Positions 6,726 through 12,310 of a stretch of DNA of 12,310 nucleotides are shown here, piece after piece (position 1 is the first letter of the stretch; every line of letters begins with the position of its first letter). Position numbers and translations under genes: made by a program. Under the pieces are notes generated by a model. It worked only from the letters and a program-made list of their open reading frames with translations, searched no databases and was not told the DNA's origin. This stretch comes from Acidimicrobiaceae bacterium (GTDB taxonomy: Bacteria > Actinomycetota > Acidimicrobiia > Acidimicrobiales > UBA8190): assembly GCA_003453695.1 (NCBI GenBank), contig DMNK01000148.1, positions 1-12,310 of the forward strand, written 5' to 3'.

Positions 6726-7505
6726 TCAGGAAAAGACCTCGCCACCGTTGGCATCGAGCGCGTGTCCGGTGACCGCTGCAGCGAGATCGGAGGCCAAGAA
6801 CACCACTGCTCCGGCCACGTCTCTGTCAGTGGGAATACGTCCGAGTGGGATGTCAGCGGTGAGCTCGGCCAGCACCTCGTCCTCGCTCACCCCGCGTTGT
6901 TCTGCGGTGGCCTGCACGTACATCTCGACTTGTGGTCCCCACATCCATCCCGGCAGGACCGAGTTGACGCGGATGCGAAAGCGGCCGAGCTCCTTGGCGA
7001 GGACGCGGGCTGCCGCCAAGAGGCCGCCCTTGGAGACGGCGTACCCACCCTGCTGCGCCATTGGTTTGCGGACGATCATGGAGTTGACGAACACGATCGA
7101 TCCGGCACCTTGTTCGATCATCTGCGGGACGAAGGCCTTCGTCACCTGAAGCGGCCCGAAGAGGTTGACCTCGGTGAGACGGCGCCACTCGTCGAGTTCG
7201 ACGCGCCGGAAGGTCTTGAAGACGTCCTCGGTGTAGGCGTTGTTCACGAGGGCGTCGACGCGGCCGAAGGCCTCGAGGGTGCGCTCCACCAGCGCCGCAC
7301 ACTGTCCGGCGTCGGTGATGTCGGTGGGGACGACGACGGCGGTTCGGCCGAGCTTCTCCACCTCCCGCGCCACCTCCTCGAGCACGGCTCGGCGCCGGGC
7401 GGCGAGCACCACGTCCGCCCCCTGGGCGGCAGCCAGCAGCGCCACTTGGCGGCCCAGGCCGGGCCCCGCGCCCGACACCACGCACACCCGATCTTCCAGC
7501 AACAC
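6726..7505 (-). CDS. Short-chain dehydrogenase/reductase (classical SDR)
   Basis: A 259-residue NAD(P)-dependent oxidoreductase with a Rossmann fold. The cofactor motif is SGAGPGLG (residues 11-18), a Gly-x3-Gly-x-Gly variant. D62 in PTDITD contacts adenine, and VNNAY (87-91) replaces the usual NNAG. The active-site tetrad is N114, S142 (NSMIV), Y155 and K159 (YAVSK). The C-terminal GRIPTDRDVAGAVVFLASDLAAAVTGHALDANGG part (key residues RDVAGAVVFLASD) is standard. The start is GTG 7505, supported by GGGAGG (7510-7515) 4 bases upstream; TTG 7502 one codon later fits slightly better in spacing. The open frame continues far upstream but that part is antisense to the plus-strand gene at 7716. Substrate unknown: such enzymes act on alcohols, steroids or acyl carriers. 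Confidence 0.94.
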   Translation of the reverse strand: MLLEDRVCVVSGAGPGLGRQVALLAAAQGADVVLAARRRAVLEEVAREVEKLGRTAVVVPTDITDAGQCAALVERTLEAFGRVDALVNNAYTEDVFKTFRRVELDEWRRLTEVNLFGPLQVTKAFVPQMIEQGAGSIVFVNSMIVRKPMAQQGGYAVSKGGLLAAARVLAKELGRFRIRVNSVLPGWMWGPQVEMYVQATAEQRGVSEDEVLAELTADIPLGRIPTDRDVAGAVVFLASDLAAAVTGHALDANGGEVFS

Positions 7506-7624
7506 TGGCCCTCCCCAGGGCGCCGGCCAGCTGCCAGCGACCGGCGGGGACCCTATCTGGCAGCGGCCCTTGCCTGCCCGAAGGCCGGATTCGGGGCTTC
7601 GGGGCGCCGTTGGGCCGAAAATCC

Positions 7625-7653
7625 TTGTCAGAAAGGCGAAGGAGGCAGATATT
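7625..7653 (+). promoter_or_regulatory. Sigma70-type promoter candidate for the gene at 7716
   Basis: TTGTCA (7625-7630, five of six matches to TTGACA) and GATATT (7648-7653, four of six to TATAAT) are separated by exactly 17 bases. It points toward the hemerythrin-like gene, with predicted transcription start near 7660. An in-frame GTG at 7659-7661 lies at that point, so a longer, leaderless version of the protein (19 extra residues) is possible. Confidence 0.5.
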
Positions 7654-7715
7654 GGGAGGTGGACCCGGCTCTTCCGCCGGCCCACCCGCACAGCGAGCAC
7701 TCCGGGGGCGCTTCC

Positions 7716-8129
7716 GTGACCGTGGACCCGTTCGAAGCCATGGAGCCCGTCGGCTGGGACGCGCCCATTCGCCCGTTGCACCCGGTCCCCCGGGCGACGA
7801 GCCACGCCAAGATCCTCGAGATGGCCCGGGAACTCCCCACCGTGGCAAACAAGGGCGACCACGCCCGGCTCAGCCGGGAGGCGTCGGCCCTGCTCGAGGT
7901 GTTCGTCCGGCATGCCGAGGAGGAGCGCCCCCTGGTGCTCCGCCTTCCCCCGTTGACGGCGCGCCTGGTCGAGAAGGGCCAGCAGCGGATCGTCGACCGG
8001 CTGGTGTCGTTGGTCCTCGAGGCGGACCTGGCCGAAGCCCCGTGCCGGTGCACGGCCCTGGCCGACGAGATCTCGTCCCTGGTCGAGGTGCAGATCGTCT
8101 CCGAGGAGTGGGACCAGTCCGACCGCTGA
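7716..8129 (+). CDS. Hemerythrin-like helical protein, probably degenerate
   Basis: A 137-residue, almost all-helical protein, given from GTG 7716; ATG 7740 (starting MEPVGW) and GTG 7659 are alternatives, none with a strong ribosome site. The helix pattern follows the HHE/hemerythrin four-helix bundle. LEVFVRHAEEERPLVLRL (60-77) matches the ligand helix with HxxxE at H66/E70, then LTARLVEKGQQRIVDRLVSL aligns with the usual EHxxI helix and LVEVQIVSEEW with the last HIxxEE helix. The expected His residues in the last two helices appear replaced by Lys/Gly (88-89) and Gln (126), so a di-iron centre would be incomplete. Two Cys (C110, C112) lie in a CRC turn. This fold assignment is inference from pattern; the gene itself is well supported by codon bias. 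Divergent from the SDR gene. Confidence 0.75.
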   Translation: MTVDPFEAMEPVGWDAPIRPLHPVPRATSHAKILEMARELPTVANKGDHARLSREASALLEVFVRHAEEERPLVLRLPPLTARLVEKGQQRIVDRLVSLVLEADLAEAPCRCTALADEISSLVEVQIVSEEWDQSDR

Positions 8130-8140
8130 CGGGTCCGTAA

Positions 8141-8152
8141 CCCGGGCCCGGG
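8141..8152. repeat. GC palindrome CCCGGGCCCGGG
   Basis: A perfect 12-base palindrome 11 bases after the hemerythrin-like stop, flanked by GGTCC (8132-8136) and GGACC (8151-8155), which could extend it into an imperfect hairpin. No T-tract follows. It may help end or stabilise the upstream transcript, or be chance in GC-rich DNA. Confidence 0.2.
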
Positions 8153-8320
8153 ACCGGTTCGACGTCGGTCGGTGTCGCGGGCCTCGCAGCCCCGCGTCCC
8201 CGGTCCTCACGTGCGTCTCCTGGGTGAGGGCGGCCGTACTCCCTATCCTGGCTGGCCTTCGTCCATCCCGGGCGCATCGCAGTGCCGGTCCCGCTAAGGC
8301 CGTGACAAAGGAGACCACCC

Positions 8321-9103
8321 ATGAGCGGTCACCGAACAGGAACGCGTGAAGAGTGGCTCCACGCCCGGCTGGAGCTCCTCAGGGCCGAGAAGGAACACAC
8401 TCGTCGAGGCGACGAGTTGACGAAGATGCGACAGGAATTGCCCTGGGTCCGCATGGACAAGGAGTACCGCTTCGACACCGAGAGCGGCGAAGCCTCACTG
8501 GCTGACCTGTTCCGAGGCCGTTCGCAGCTTCTCGTGTACCACTTCATGTTCGGGCCCGAATACGAGGCAGGCTGTCCGGCGTGCTCGGCCATCGCCGACG
8601 GCTTCAACGGCGTCGCGGTTCACCTCGCCAACCATGACGTGATGCTCTGGGCGGTGTCGCGCGCACCGTTCGAGAAGCTCGAGGCCTACAAGAAGCGGAT
8701 GGGCTGGACCTTTCCGTGGGCTTCGTCGTTCAGGAGCGACTTCAACTACGACTTCGACGTTTCCCTCACCGAGGCGCAGGAGGCGTCAGGCACCTATGAG
8801 TACAACTTCCGCGAGGAGTCGGTGTGGTCACCGCCCGAGGACGAGCGTGGGCCGTTCGACGCGTGGGCAGGGACCACGGGCACCGGCTGGGCGACCTATA
8901 CGCGCCAGCGGCCCGGCATGAGCGCCTTCGTGCTGCAGGACGGCGTGGTGTACCACACGTACTCGGCCTACGCCCGGGGCCTGGACGGCCTGTGGGGCAT
9001 GTATCAGTGGCTCGACCGGGCACCGTCAGGGCGAAACGAGGCCCGCCAGCCCGACGACCCGCTCAACTTCTTCCGGCGACACGACGAGTACGGACCGAGC
9101 TAG
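8321..9103 (+). CDS. DUF899 family thioredoxin-like protein
   Basis: A 260-residue protein of the DUF899 (COG4312) family, thioredoxin-fold proteins predicted to be dithiol-disulfide oxidoreductases. An N-terminal helical segment (EEWLHARLELLRAEKEHTRRGDEL region, residues 10-33) leads to family motifs RQELPWVRMDKEYRF (37-51), LADLFRGRSQLLVYHFMFGP (60-79), and the potential redox site GCPACSAIADGFNG with C85 and C88 (CPAC). Later motifs RAPFEKLEAYKKRMGW and FPWASSFRSDFNYDF are typical and complete, as is the HTYSAYARGLDGL segment near the C-terminus. Cytosolic: no signal peptide. The start is firm: AAGGAG (8308-8313) lies 7 bases before ATG. Partners and substrate are not known. The 191-base region upstream presumably holds its own promoter. 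Confidence 0.95.
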   Translation: MSGHRTGTREEWLHARLELLRAEKEHTRRGDELTKMRQELPWVRMDKEYRFDTESGEASLADLFRGRSQLLVYHFMFGPEYEAGCPACSAIADGFNGVAVHLANHDVMLWAVSRAPFEKLEAYKKRMGWTFPWASSFRSDFNYDFDVSLTEAQEASGTYEYNFREESVWSPPEDERGPFDAWAGTTGTGWATYTRQRPGMSAFVLQDGVVYHTYSAYARGLDGLWGMYQWLDRAPSGRNEARQPDDPLNFFRRHDEYGPS

Positions 9104-9179
9104 GGGGCGACGACAGGGTGAGCGGCGGGACCCAAGGCTCGGGAGCAGTCGTGACCGGCGCCCCCGTCACCCGGCGGTC

Positions 9180-9198
9180 GAGCCCGGAGTACGGGCTC
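9180..9198. terminator. Hairpin at the DUF2182 stop, between convergent genes
   Basis: GAGCCCG-GAGTA-CGGGCTC is a perfect 7-bp stem with 5-base loop. It overlaps the last base pairs of the DUF2182 stop codon and lies 77 bases after the convergent DUF899 stop, the position expected of a bidirectional terminator. No T-run flanks it on either strand, so termination would be of the U-less type, or the element may only protect the 3' end. Confidence 0.4.
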
Positions 9199-10033
9199 AA
9201 GCGAGCACAACGGCTCCGACGGCGCCTCCCGCGATCATCGCCGCCCCGACGACCCGGCTCCACACCGTCGCCATCGGAGCGATCTTCTCGAGCAGGACGA
9301 AGGTGCCGATCGCTGCCACCCAGACGAGGTTCATGACGCCGCCGACGAAGAGCAGGGCCATGAGCACCCAGCAACATCCGAGGCAGTAAACACCGAGGTG
9401 CACGCCCGTCCGCAACCCTCCGGCCCGGCCGGAGTGCCAGTGTGCAGCGATCGTCCGGGCGGGGTCGCGGCACCGGTCGAGGCAAACCCGCTTCAACGGC
9501 GTGAGCTCGTAGATCCCGGCGGCGGTCACGACGAGGGCCCCCAGGCGGGCGTCGTCGATGGCCATCGAACTGGAAAGCAGGGACAATCGGCCGAGTCCCC
9601 ACTGGGCTGCCGTCAGGGCCACGCTCGAGGCCATCCAGAGGCTCAGGTAGCCGGCCACGAGCGACAACACCGGGCTGATCGGCGTGCCTAGGCGCCCTGC
9701 CTTCCTGGCGACGGCGGCGTAGACGAGCGTGAGCGGAACAGCGGACGGGAGCATCATCGCCACCATCATCACGGCCCACATGAGGAGCGTCACGACGAAG
9801 TCACCCACCGTCCAGGCGTGCAACGTCCCCATCGACATCTTCATGGACATGTCGGCTGAGCCGCCCATTTGTACTCCGGGAACGGAGTGGAACCCGAAGA
9901 CGAGATACACCCATGCCCCGCCAGTGGCGGCGGCGAGTGCACCGATGACGACGAGCCCCTCCATCCGCGTGCTCGCAGGCCCCGAGCCGGTGCGCGCCAA
10001 GACGCCCTTCACTCCGCTCACGGCCGATGTCAC
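9197..10033 (-). CDS. DUF2182 integral membrane protein, putative metal-binding
   Basis: A 278-residue polytopic membrane protein of the DUF2182 (COG5486) family, annotated as predicted metal-binding. About six or seven hydrophobic segments are visible, starting at residues 27-47. A Met cluster (M56, M62, M64, M66, M68) sits between the first two segments, and the family motif LLMWAVMMVAMMLPS (83-97) adds more Met. YELTPLKRVCLDRCRDP (175-191) carries C184 and C188, and GVYCLGCCWVLMALLFVGGVMN (core YCLGCCWVLM, 216-225) carries C217, C220, C221. Soft ligands of this kind suit copper, but the metal is inference. The start GTG overlaps the upstream DUF1326 stop as GTGA, implying translational coupling. 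No other start is better. Exact function unknown. Confidence 0.92.
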   Translation of the reverse strand: MTSAVSGVKGVLARTGSGPASTRMEGLVVIGALAAATGGAWVYLVFGFHSVPGVQMGGSADMSMKMSMGTLHAWTVGDFVVTLLMWAVMMVAMMLPSAVPLTLVYAAVARKAGRLGTPISPVLSLVAGYLSLWMASSVALTAAQWGLGRLSLLSSSMAIDDARLGALVVTAAGIYELTPLKRVCLDRCRDPARTIAAHWHSGRAGGLRTGVHLGVYCLGCCWVLMALLFVGGVMNLVWVAAIGTFVLLEKIAPMATVWSRVVGAAMIAGGAVGAVVLA

Positions 10034-10662
10034 CTGACGACTCCCGCCTGGGTGAGATGCAACTCCCCGAACAGGGCGTTGGTGTTGGTGAACTCCAAGG
10101 CGATGGGCCCGTGAGCCTTGGCGGAGCCGCTTCCGACCTCGGCTGATCTGAACTCGAAACCGGTGCCGAAGTGGATCTCCCTTTCGACTTGCTGGCCCGT
10201 GAACTCGCTCACGATGGGCGAGCCCGTCGCCTCGACGACACCGTCGATCTTGAGGGTGGCGGTTCGCCCGTCGACGTCGATGCTGATGTCGATGGGGGCG
10301 TAGAGGGTCGGGTGCACTGAGGCCATCGTGCTGTTGTAGACGAAGAACATCGTGGCACCGGGGTCGGTGGCCTCGCCGTGCAGGATCTTCCTGATCGCCT
10401 CCCGCTGCTCGGGGTCGGCTCTCTCGTCGATGATGGCCTGCTGCGCCCCGTTCCCGTCTCTGATCTCACCGGGCCATTGGAGGAGCATGGCCCACGTGAG
10501 GCCATCCAGCCTGGTTCCGTTGAAGTTCCCTTCTTCGATGATCCCTCCGCTCACCGCCTCGCAGTGGCCGTAGGTGCTGAGGGCGCCGAACTGACAAGGG
10601 CAGCCCCAGGCGCAGTTGCAGTTGACGAACTCCGGACCACGGATCATCCACTGATCGGCCAT
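10030..10662 (-). CDS. DUF1326 domain protein
   Basis: A 210-residue soluble protein of the DUF1326 family. The family Cys motif is near the N-terminus: CNCAWGCPCQF with C15, C17, C21 and C23, followed by H33/C34 in TYGHCEAV, a cluster fit for binding a metal or for thiol chemistry. The remainder is mostly beta strands (TMFFVYNSTMASVHP, IDISIDVDGRTATLKIDGV, REIHFGTGFEF as landmarks) in line with a sandwich-like fold. The family length is about 200, so it is complete. The start at ATG 10662 is set by GGAGG 5 bases upstream; the frame is open further but without coding character. It is the first gene of a two-gene operon with DUF2182, an association seen in many bacteria. No signal peptide, hence cytosolic. 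Function unknown; metal delivery to or from the partner is a reasonable guess. Confidence 0.93.
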   Translation of the reverse strand: MADQWMIRGPEFVNCNCAWGCPCQFGALSTYGHCEAVSGGIIEEGNFNGTRLDGLTWAMLLQWPGEIRDGNGAQQAIIDERADPEQREAIRKILHGEATDPGATMFFVYNSTMASVHPTLYAPIDISIDVDGRTATLKIDGVVEATGSPIVSEFTGQQVEREIHFGTGFEFRSAEVGSGSAKAHGPIALEFTNTNALFGELHLTQAGVVR

Positions 10663-10862
10663 GGCGACCTCCGCTGGGCGACGCCGGAAGAGGTTAGGTC
10701 GGCCTGCTCCAGCGTGAAGCCGCTCGACGCCAGAGTCGAAGGCTGAGGACCTGGTGCGGTGGTCGGCGCGCACCGGATGGTCCTGGCACGATGGAGGGAT
10801 GACCGGGAGGTTCCTTCGGCGGTCGGCGTGCATCTCTCGTGGGACAGCCCCTCGGGAGACCC

Positions 10863-11426
10863 ATGGTTGATCTCGTGTACACCGCCAATGCCTCCGTCGA
10901 CGGGTACACCGAGGACCCTGACGGCCGCTTCGACTGGTCAGAGCCGGACGAGGAAGTCTTTTCCTTCATCACGGAGCTCGAGAGGCAGGCCGGCACGTAC
11001 CTGTACGGGCGCAGGATGTACGAGGCCATGGTCTACTGGGAGAGCGCCGACCCGGAGGAAGGGTATGTCCGGGAATTCGCCGAGATGTGGCGGAACGCGG
11101 ACAAAGTTGTGTATTCGCGCAGCCTGGACTCCGTGTCCAGTGCCCGGACCACCCTCGAGCACGATTTCGACCCTGAGGTCGTGCGCCGCTTCAAGGCCGC
11201 TGCTGCCCGGCGTATCACTGTCGGTGGCGCCGACCTCGCCGGGCAAGCGCTCGCTGCTGGCCTCGTAGACGAGCTCCGCCTGCTGATCGTGCCCGTGGTG
11301 CTCGGTGGCGGCAAGCCGTGGCTTCCCAGAGGCGTGCACTGGCCCCTTCGGCTGCTGGAGACCCGGCGCTTTGCCAGCGGCGTCGTCTACCTCCGGTACC
11401 GACTGGACCTCGACCGGAGGGACTAG
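10863..11426 (+). CDS. Dihydrofolate reductase-like / RibD C-terminal domain protein
   Basis: A 187-residue protein of the DHFR/RibD_C superfamily, NADPH-binding reductases related to the riboflavin-pathway reductase. LVYTANASVDGYTEDPDG (4-21) is the N-terminal strand-loop, TYLYGRRMYEAMVYW (45-59) the cofactor segment, ITVGGADLAGQALAAGLVDEL (118-138; core VGGADLAGQAL) the conserved glycine helix, and LLIVPVVLGGGKPWLP (140-155) the C-terminal signature. Such stand-alone proteins are common in actinobacteria and mostly uncharacterised; nothing links this one to riboflavin or folate genes here. The start was set at ATG 10863, with GGGAG 4 bases upstream; an in-frame GTG at 10839 would add 8 residues that are not family-like. 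It is divergent from DUF1326 over a 200-base spacer. Confidence 0.93.
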   Translation: MVDLVYTANASVDGYTEDPDGRFDWSEPDEEVFSFITELERQAGTYLYGRRMYEAMVYWESADPEEGYVREFAEMWRNADKVVYSRSLDSVSSARTTLEHDFDPEVVRRFKAAAARRITVGGADLAGQALAAGLVDELRLLIVPVVLGGGKPWLPRGVHWPLRLLETRRFASGVVYLRYRLDLDRRD

Positions 11427-11458
11427 TCGATTACACCGGGGAGAGGCATCATTGAGCC

Positions 11459-12016
11459 GTGGACGAACCATCCGGAGACCTCGGCATCGAGACGGCAGTC
11501 GAGGACTGGGATGGCGAGGCCTGGCAGGACGAAGTCGTTTGGCAGGTTCGGGAACCCGCTTGGTGGTGGGGATGGGTGGCCCTCGTCTTGTCGCTCGCCG
11601 GATTCGGTGATTCGCTCTACCTGACGATCGACCACTTTCAGGGCACCATCCCCGTATGCGCAGCCAACGGCATCGTGGATTGCGCCAAGGTCACGACAAG
11701 TCCCGAGTCGGAGATCTTCGGGTTGCTACCGGTGGCCCTGCTCGGCCTGATCTTCTACACCGTCCTTGTGGGGGTCAACGTGCCCCCCCTGTGGCGCTGG
11801 AGAGGGACAGCAGGCAGAGTTCTGTCCTACGCCCGCCTCGCCTTGGCCATGATCGGAATCGGCACGGTGTTCTACCTCTTGTACGCCGAACTGTTCAGCA
11901 TCAAGGCGATCTGTCTGTGGTGCACGGGCGTCCACGTGATCACATTCTTGATGTTCGTCCTCGTGGTGGCGACCTTCCCGATCATGACGGCTTTCTCACG
12001 TCCTGAGCCGAGCTGA
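11459..12016 (+). CDS. Vitamin K epoxide reductase (VKOR) family membrane protein
   Basis: A 185-residue, four-helix membrane enzyme that reoxidises a periplasm-side DsbA-like thiol oxidase and passes electrons to quinone, the DsbB substitute in actinobacteria. The acidic N-terminal tail (1-33) precedes TM1 (WWGWVALVLSLAGFGDSLYL, core 38-50). The loop pair C67 and C75 (PVCAANGIVDCAKV) is the partner-facing disulfide; the conserved Ser in TSPESEIFG (80-88) precedes TM2. TM4 holds the quinone-side CxxC, C152 and C155 (ICLWC). The family's fused thioredoxin domain is absent, so the partner oxidase must be encoded elsewhere. The start is GTG 11459; GAGAGG is 12 bases upstream, a rather long spacing, but no better in-frame start exists. 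It lies 32 bases after the DHFR-like gene and may be co-transcribed. Confidence 0.94.
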   Translation: MDEPSGDLGIETAVEDWDGEAWQDEVVWQVREPAWWWGWVALVLSLAGFGDSLYLTIDHFQGTIPVCAANGIVDCAKVTTSPESEIFGLLPVALLGLIFYTVLVGVNVPPLWRWRGTAGRVLSYARLALAMIGIGTVFYLLYAELFSIKAICLWCTGVHVITFLMFVLVVATFPIMTAFSRPEPS

Positions 12017-12021
12017 CTGCA

Positions 12022-12310
12022 TCATCGAGGGGCCGACCTAGCCACCGTAGCAAACAGGCCCCAGCGCTCTCGCACAGCCCGGTCGGCTCTGGCGAACATG
12101 GAGTCGACGGCGATGCCGACGAGCAGGATCACGATCATGTCCGGCCAGGATCACCCGCCAGTGGTTCGGCTCCGGTGTTCCTGAAGGAGTACCAGCTTCG
12201 GCCAGCCGGCTGAGGCCCAGTCCAGGGAATGGCTGGCGATACCGGACGGCCCCGGCCATCCTCTTGGCCCCATTGGACCGATCCCAAGCCGGCAGTACCG
12301 GGCGGTCGCC
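12022..12310 (-). pseudogene. Frameshifted C-terminus of an ABC-transporter permease (5' part outside window)
   Basis: On the minus strand, MIVILLVGIAVDSMFARADR followed by AVRERWGLFATVARSAPR (12138 down to a TGA at 12022-12024) reads as the last transmembrane helix and basic tail of a nitrate/sulfonate/taurine-type binding-protein-dependent permease. The preceding part, EPNHWRVILAG, lies in a different frame directly upstream. Removing one base (the A opposite 12140, turning GGAC into GGC) joins them into NHWRVILAGMIVILLVG, a natural family sequence. In the downstream frame a stop occurs four codons before the Met. Upstream of about 12200 no frame reads clearly like a permease, suggesting more damage or low conservation. 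The gene tail faces the VKOR gene, 5 bases between stops. It could be a true decayed gene or an assembly error near a contig end. Confidence 0.55.

Noticed and set aside
6762..7715. Long plus-strand open frame leading into the gene at 7716
   Set aside because: This part is antisense to the short-chain dehydrogenase, which has all family motifs. Only the portion after about 7659 has coding character.
7506..8318. N-terminal extension of the dehydrogenase frame by about 270 codons
   Set aside because: The extension is antisense to the hemerythrin-like gene, is low-complexity in parts, and a ribosome site directly precedes GTG 7505, where the Rossmann fold begins.
10799..10870. 23-codon ORF overlapping the start of the DHFR-like gene, possibly a leader peptide
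   Set aside because: GGAGGG directly touches the ATG, leaving no spacing; the peptide has no regulatory pattern such as repeated codons, and no attenuator hairpin follows.

Overview
The window is GC-rich, with strong GC bias at third codon positions, frequent GTG starts, and several genes lacking a clear Shine-Dalgarno site but carrying a TANNNT box close upstream. The families present (RipA-like NlpC/P60 hydrolase, VKOR, a DUF1326-DUF2182 pair, and small uncharacterised proteins whose pattern I recognise from actinobacteria) point to Actinomycetota, possibly an uncultured Acidimicrobiia-type lineage. The phylum-level guess is fairly safe; anything finer is inference. No phage genes, transposases, integrases, CRISPR arrays or rRNA are visible.

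Layout, left to right. A secreted protein runs off the left edge on the minus strand (1-486), followed by a gene-poor stretch holding a lone tRNA-Ala(UGC) on the minus strand (790-862) and a doubtful small ORF (1070-1363). A CheY-like single-domain response regulator (1488-1874, minus) is divergent from a coiled-coil protein (2042-2842, plus). An NTF2/SnoaL-like protein (2855-3310, minus) is divergent from a 92-aa conserved protein and a HCxxGKDRTG tyrosine phosphatase (3372-3650 and 3678-4433, plus). An aldo/keto reductase (4436-5401), an NlpC/P60 cell-wall hydrolase (5541-6584) and a short-chain dehydrogenase (6726-7505) all lie on the minus strand. A hemerythrin-like helical protein (7716-8129) and a DUF899 thioredoxin-like protein (8321-9103) are on the plus strand. 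A translationally coupled DUF1326-DUF2182 pair (9197-10662, minus) is divergent from a DHFR/RibD-like reductase (10863-11426, plus), followed by a VKOR-family disulfide-forming membrane protein (11459-12016, plus). The right edge holds the frameshifted C-terminus of an ABC-transporter permease on the minus strand.

This looks like an ordinary chromosomal housekeeping/accessory region made of one- and two-gene units, with many divergent and convergent pairs, not a single large system. The only tight functional unit is the DUF1326-DUF2182 pair (4-nt GTGA overlap), whose Cys and Met clusters suggest metal handling. A loose thiol/redox theme (DUF899 CPAC, DUF1326 CNC/CPC, DUF2182 CxxCC, VKOR CxxC) occupies 8.3-12.0 kb. 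I found no convincing evidence of an undescribed multi-gene system; the most checkable oddities are the frameshifted permease, the Cys/Met-rich pair, and several inverted repeats in promoter-like or gene-end positions.
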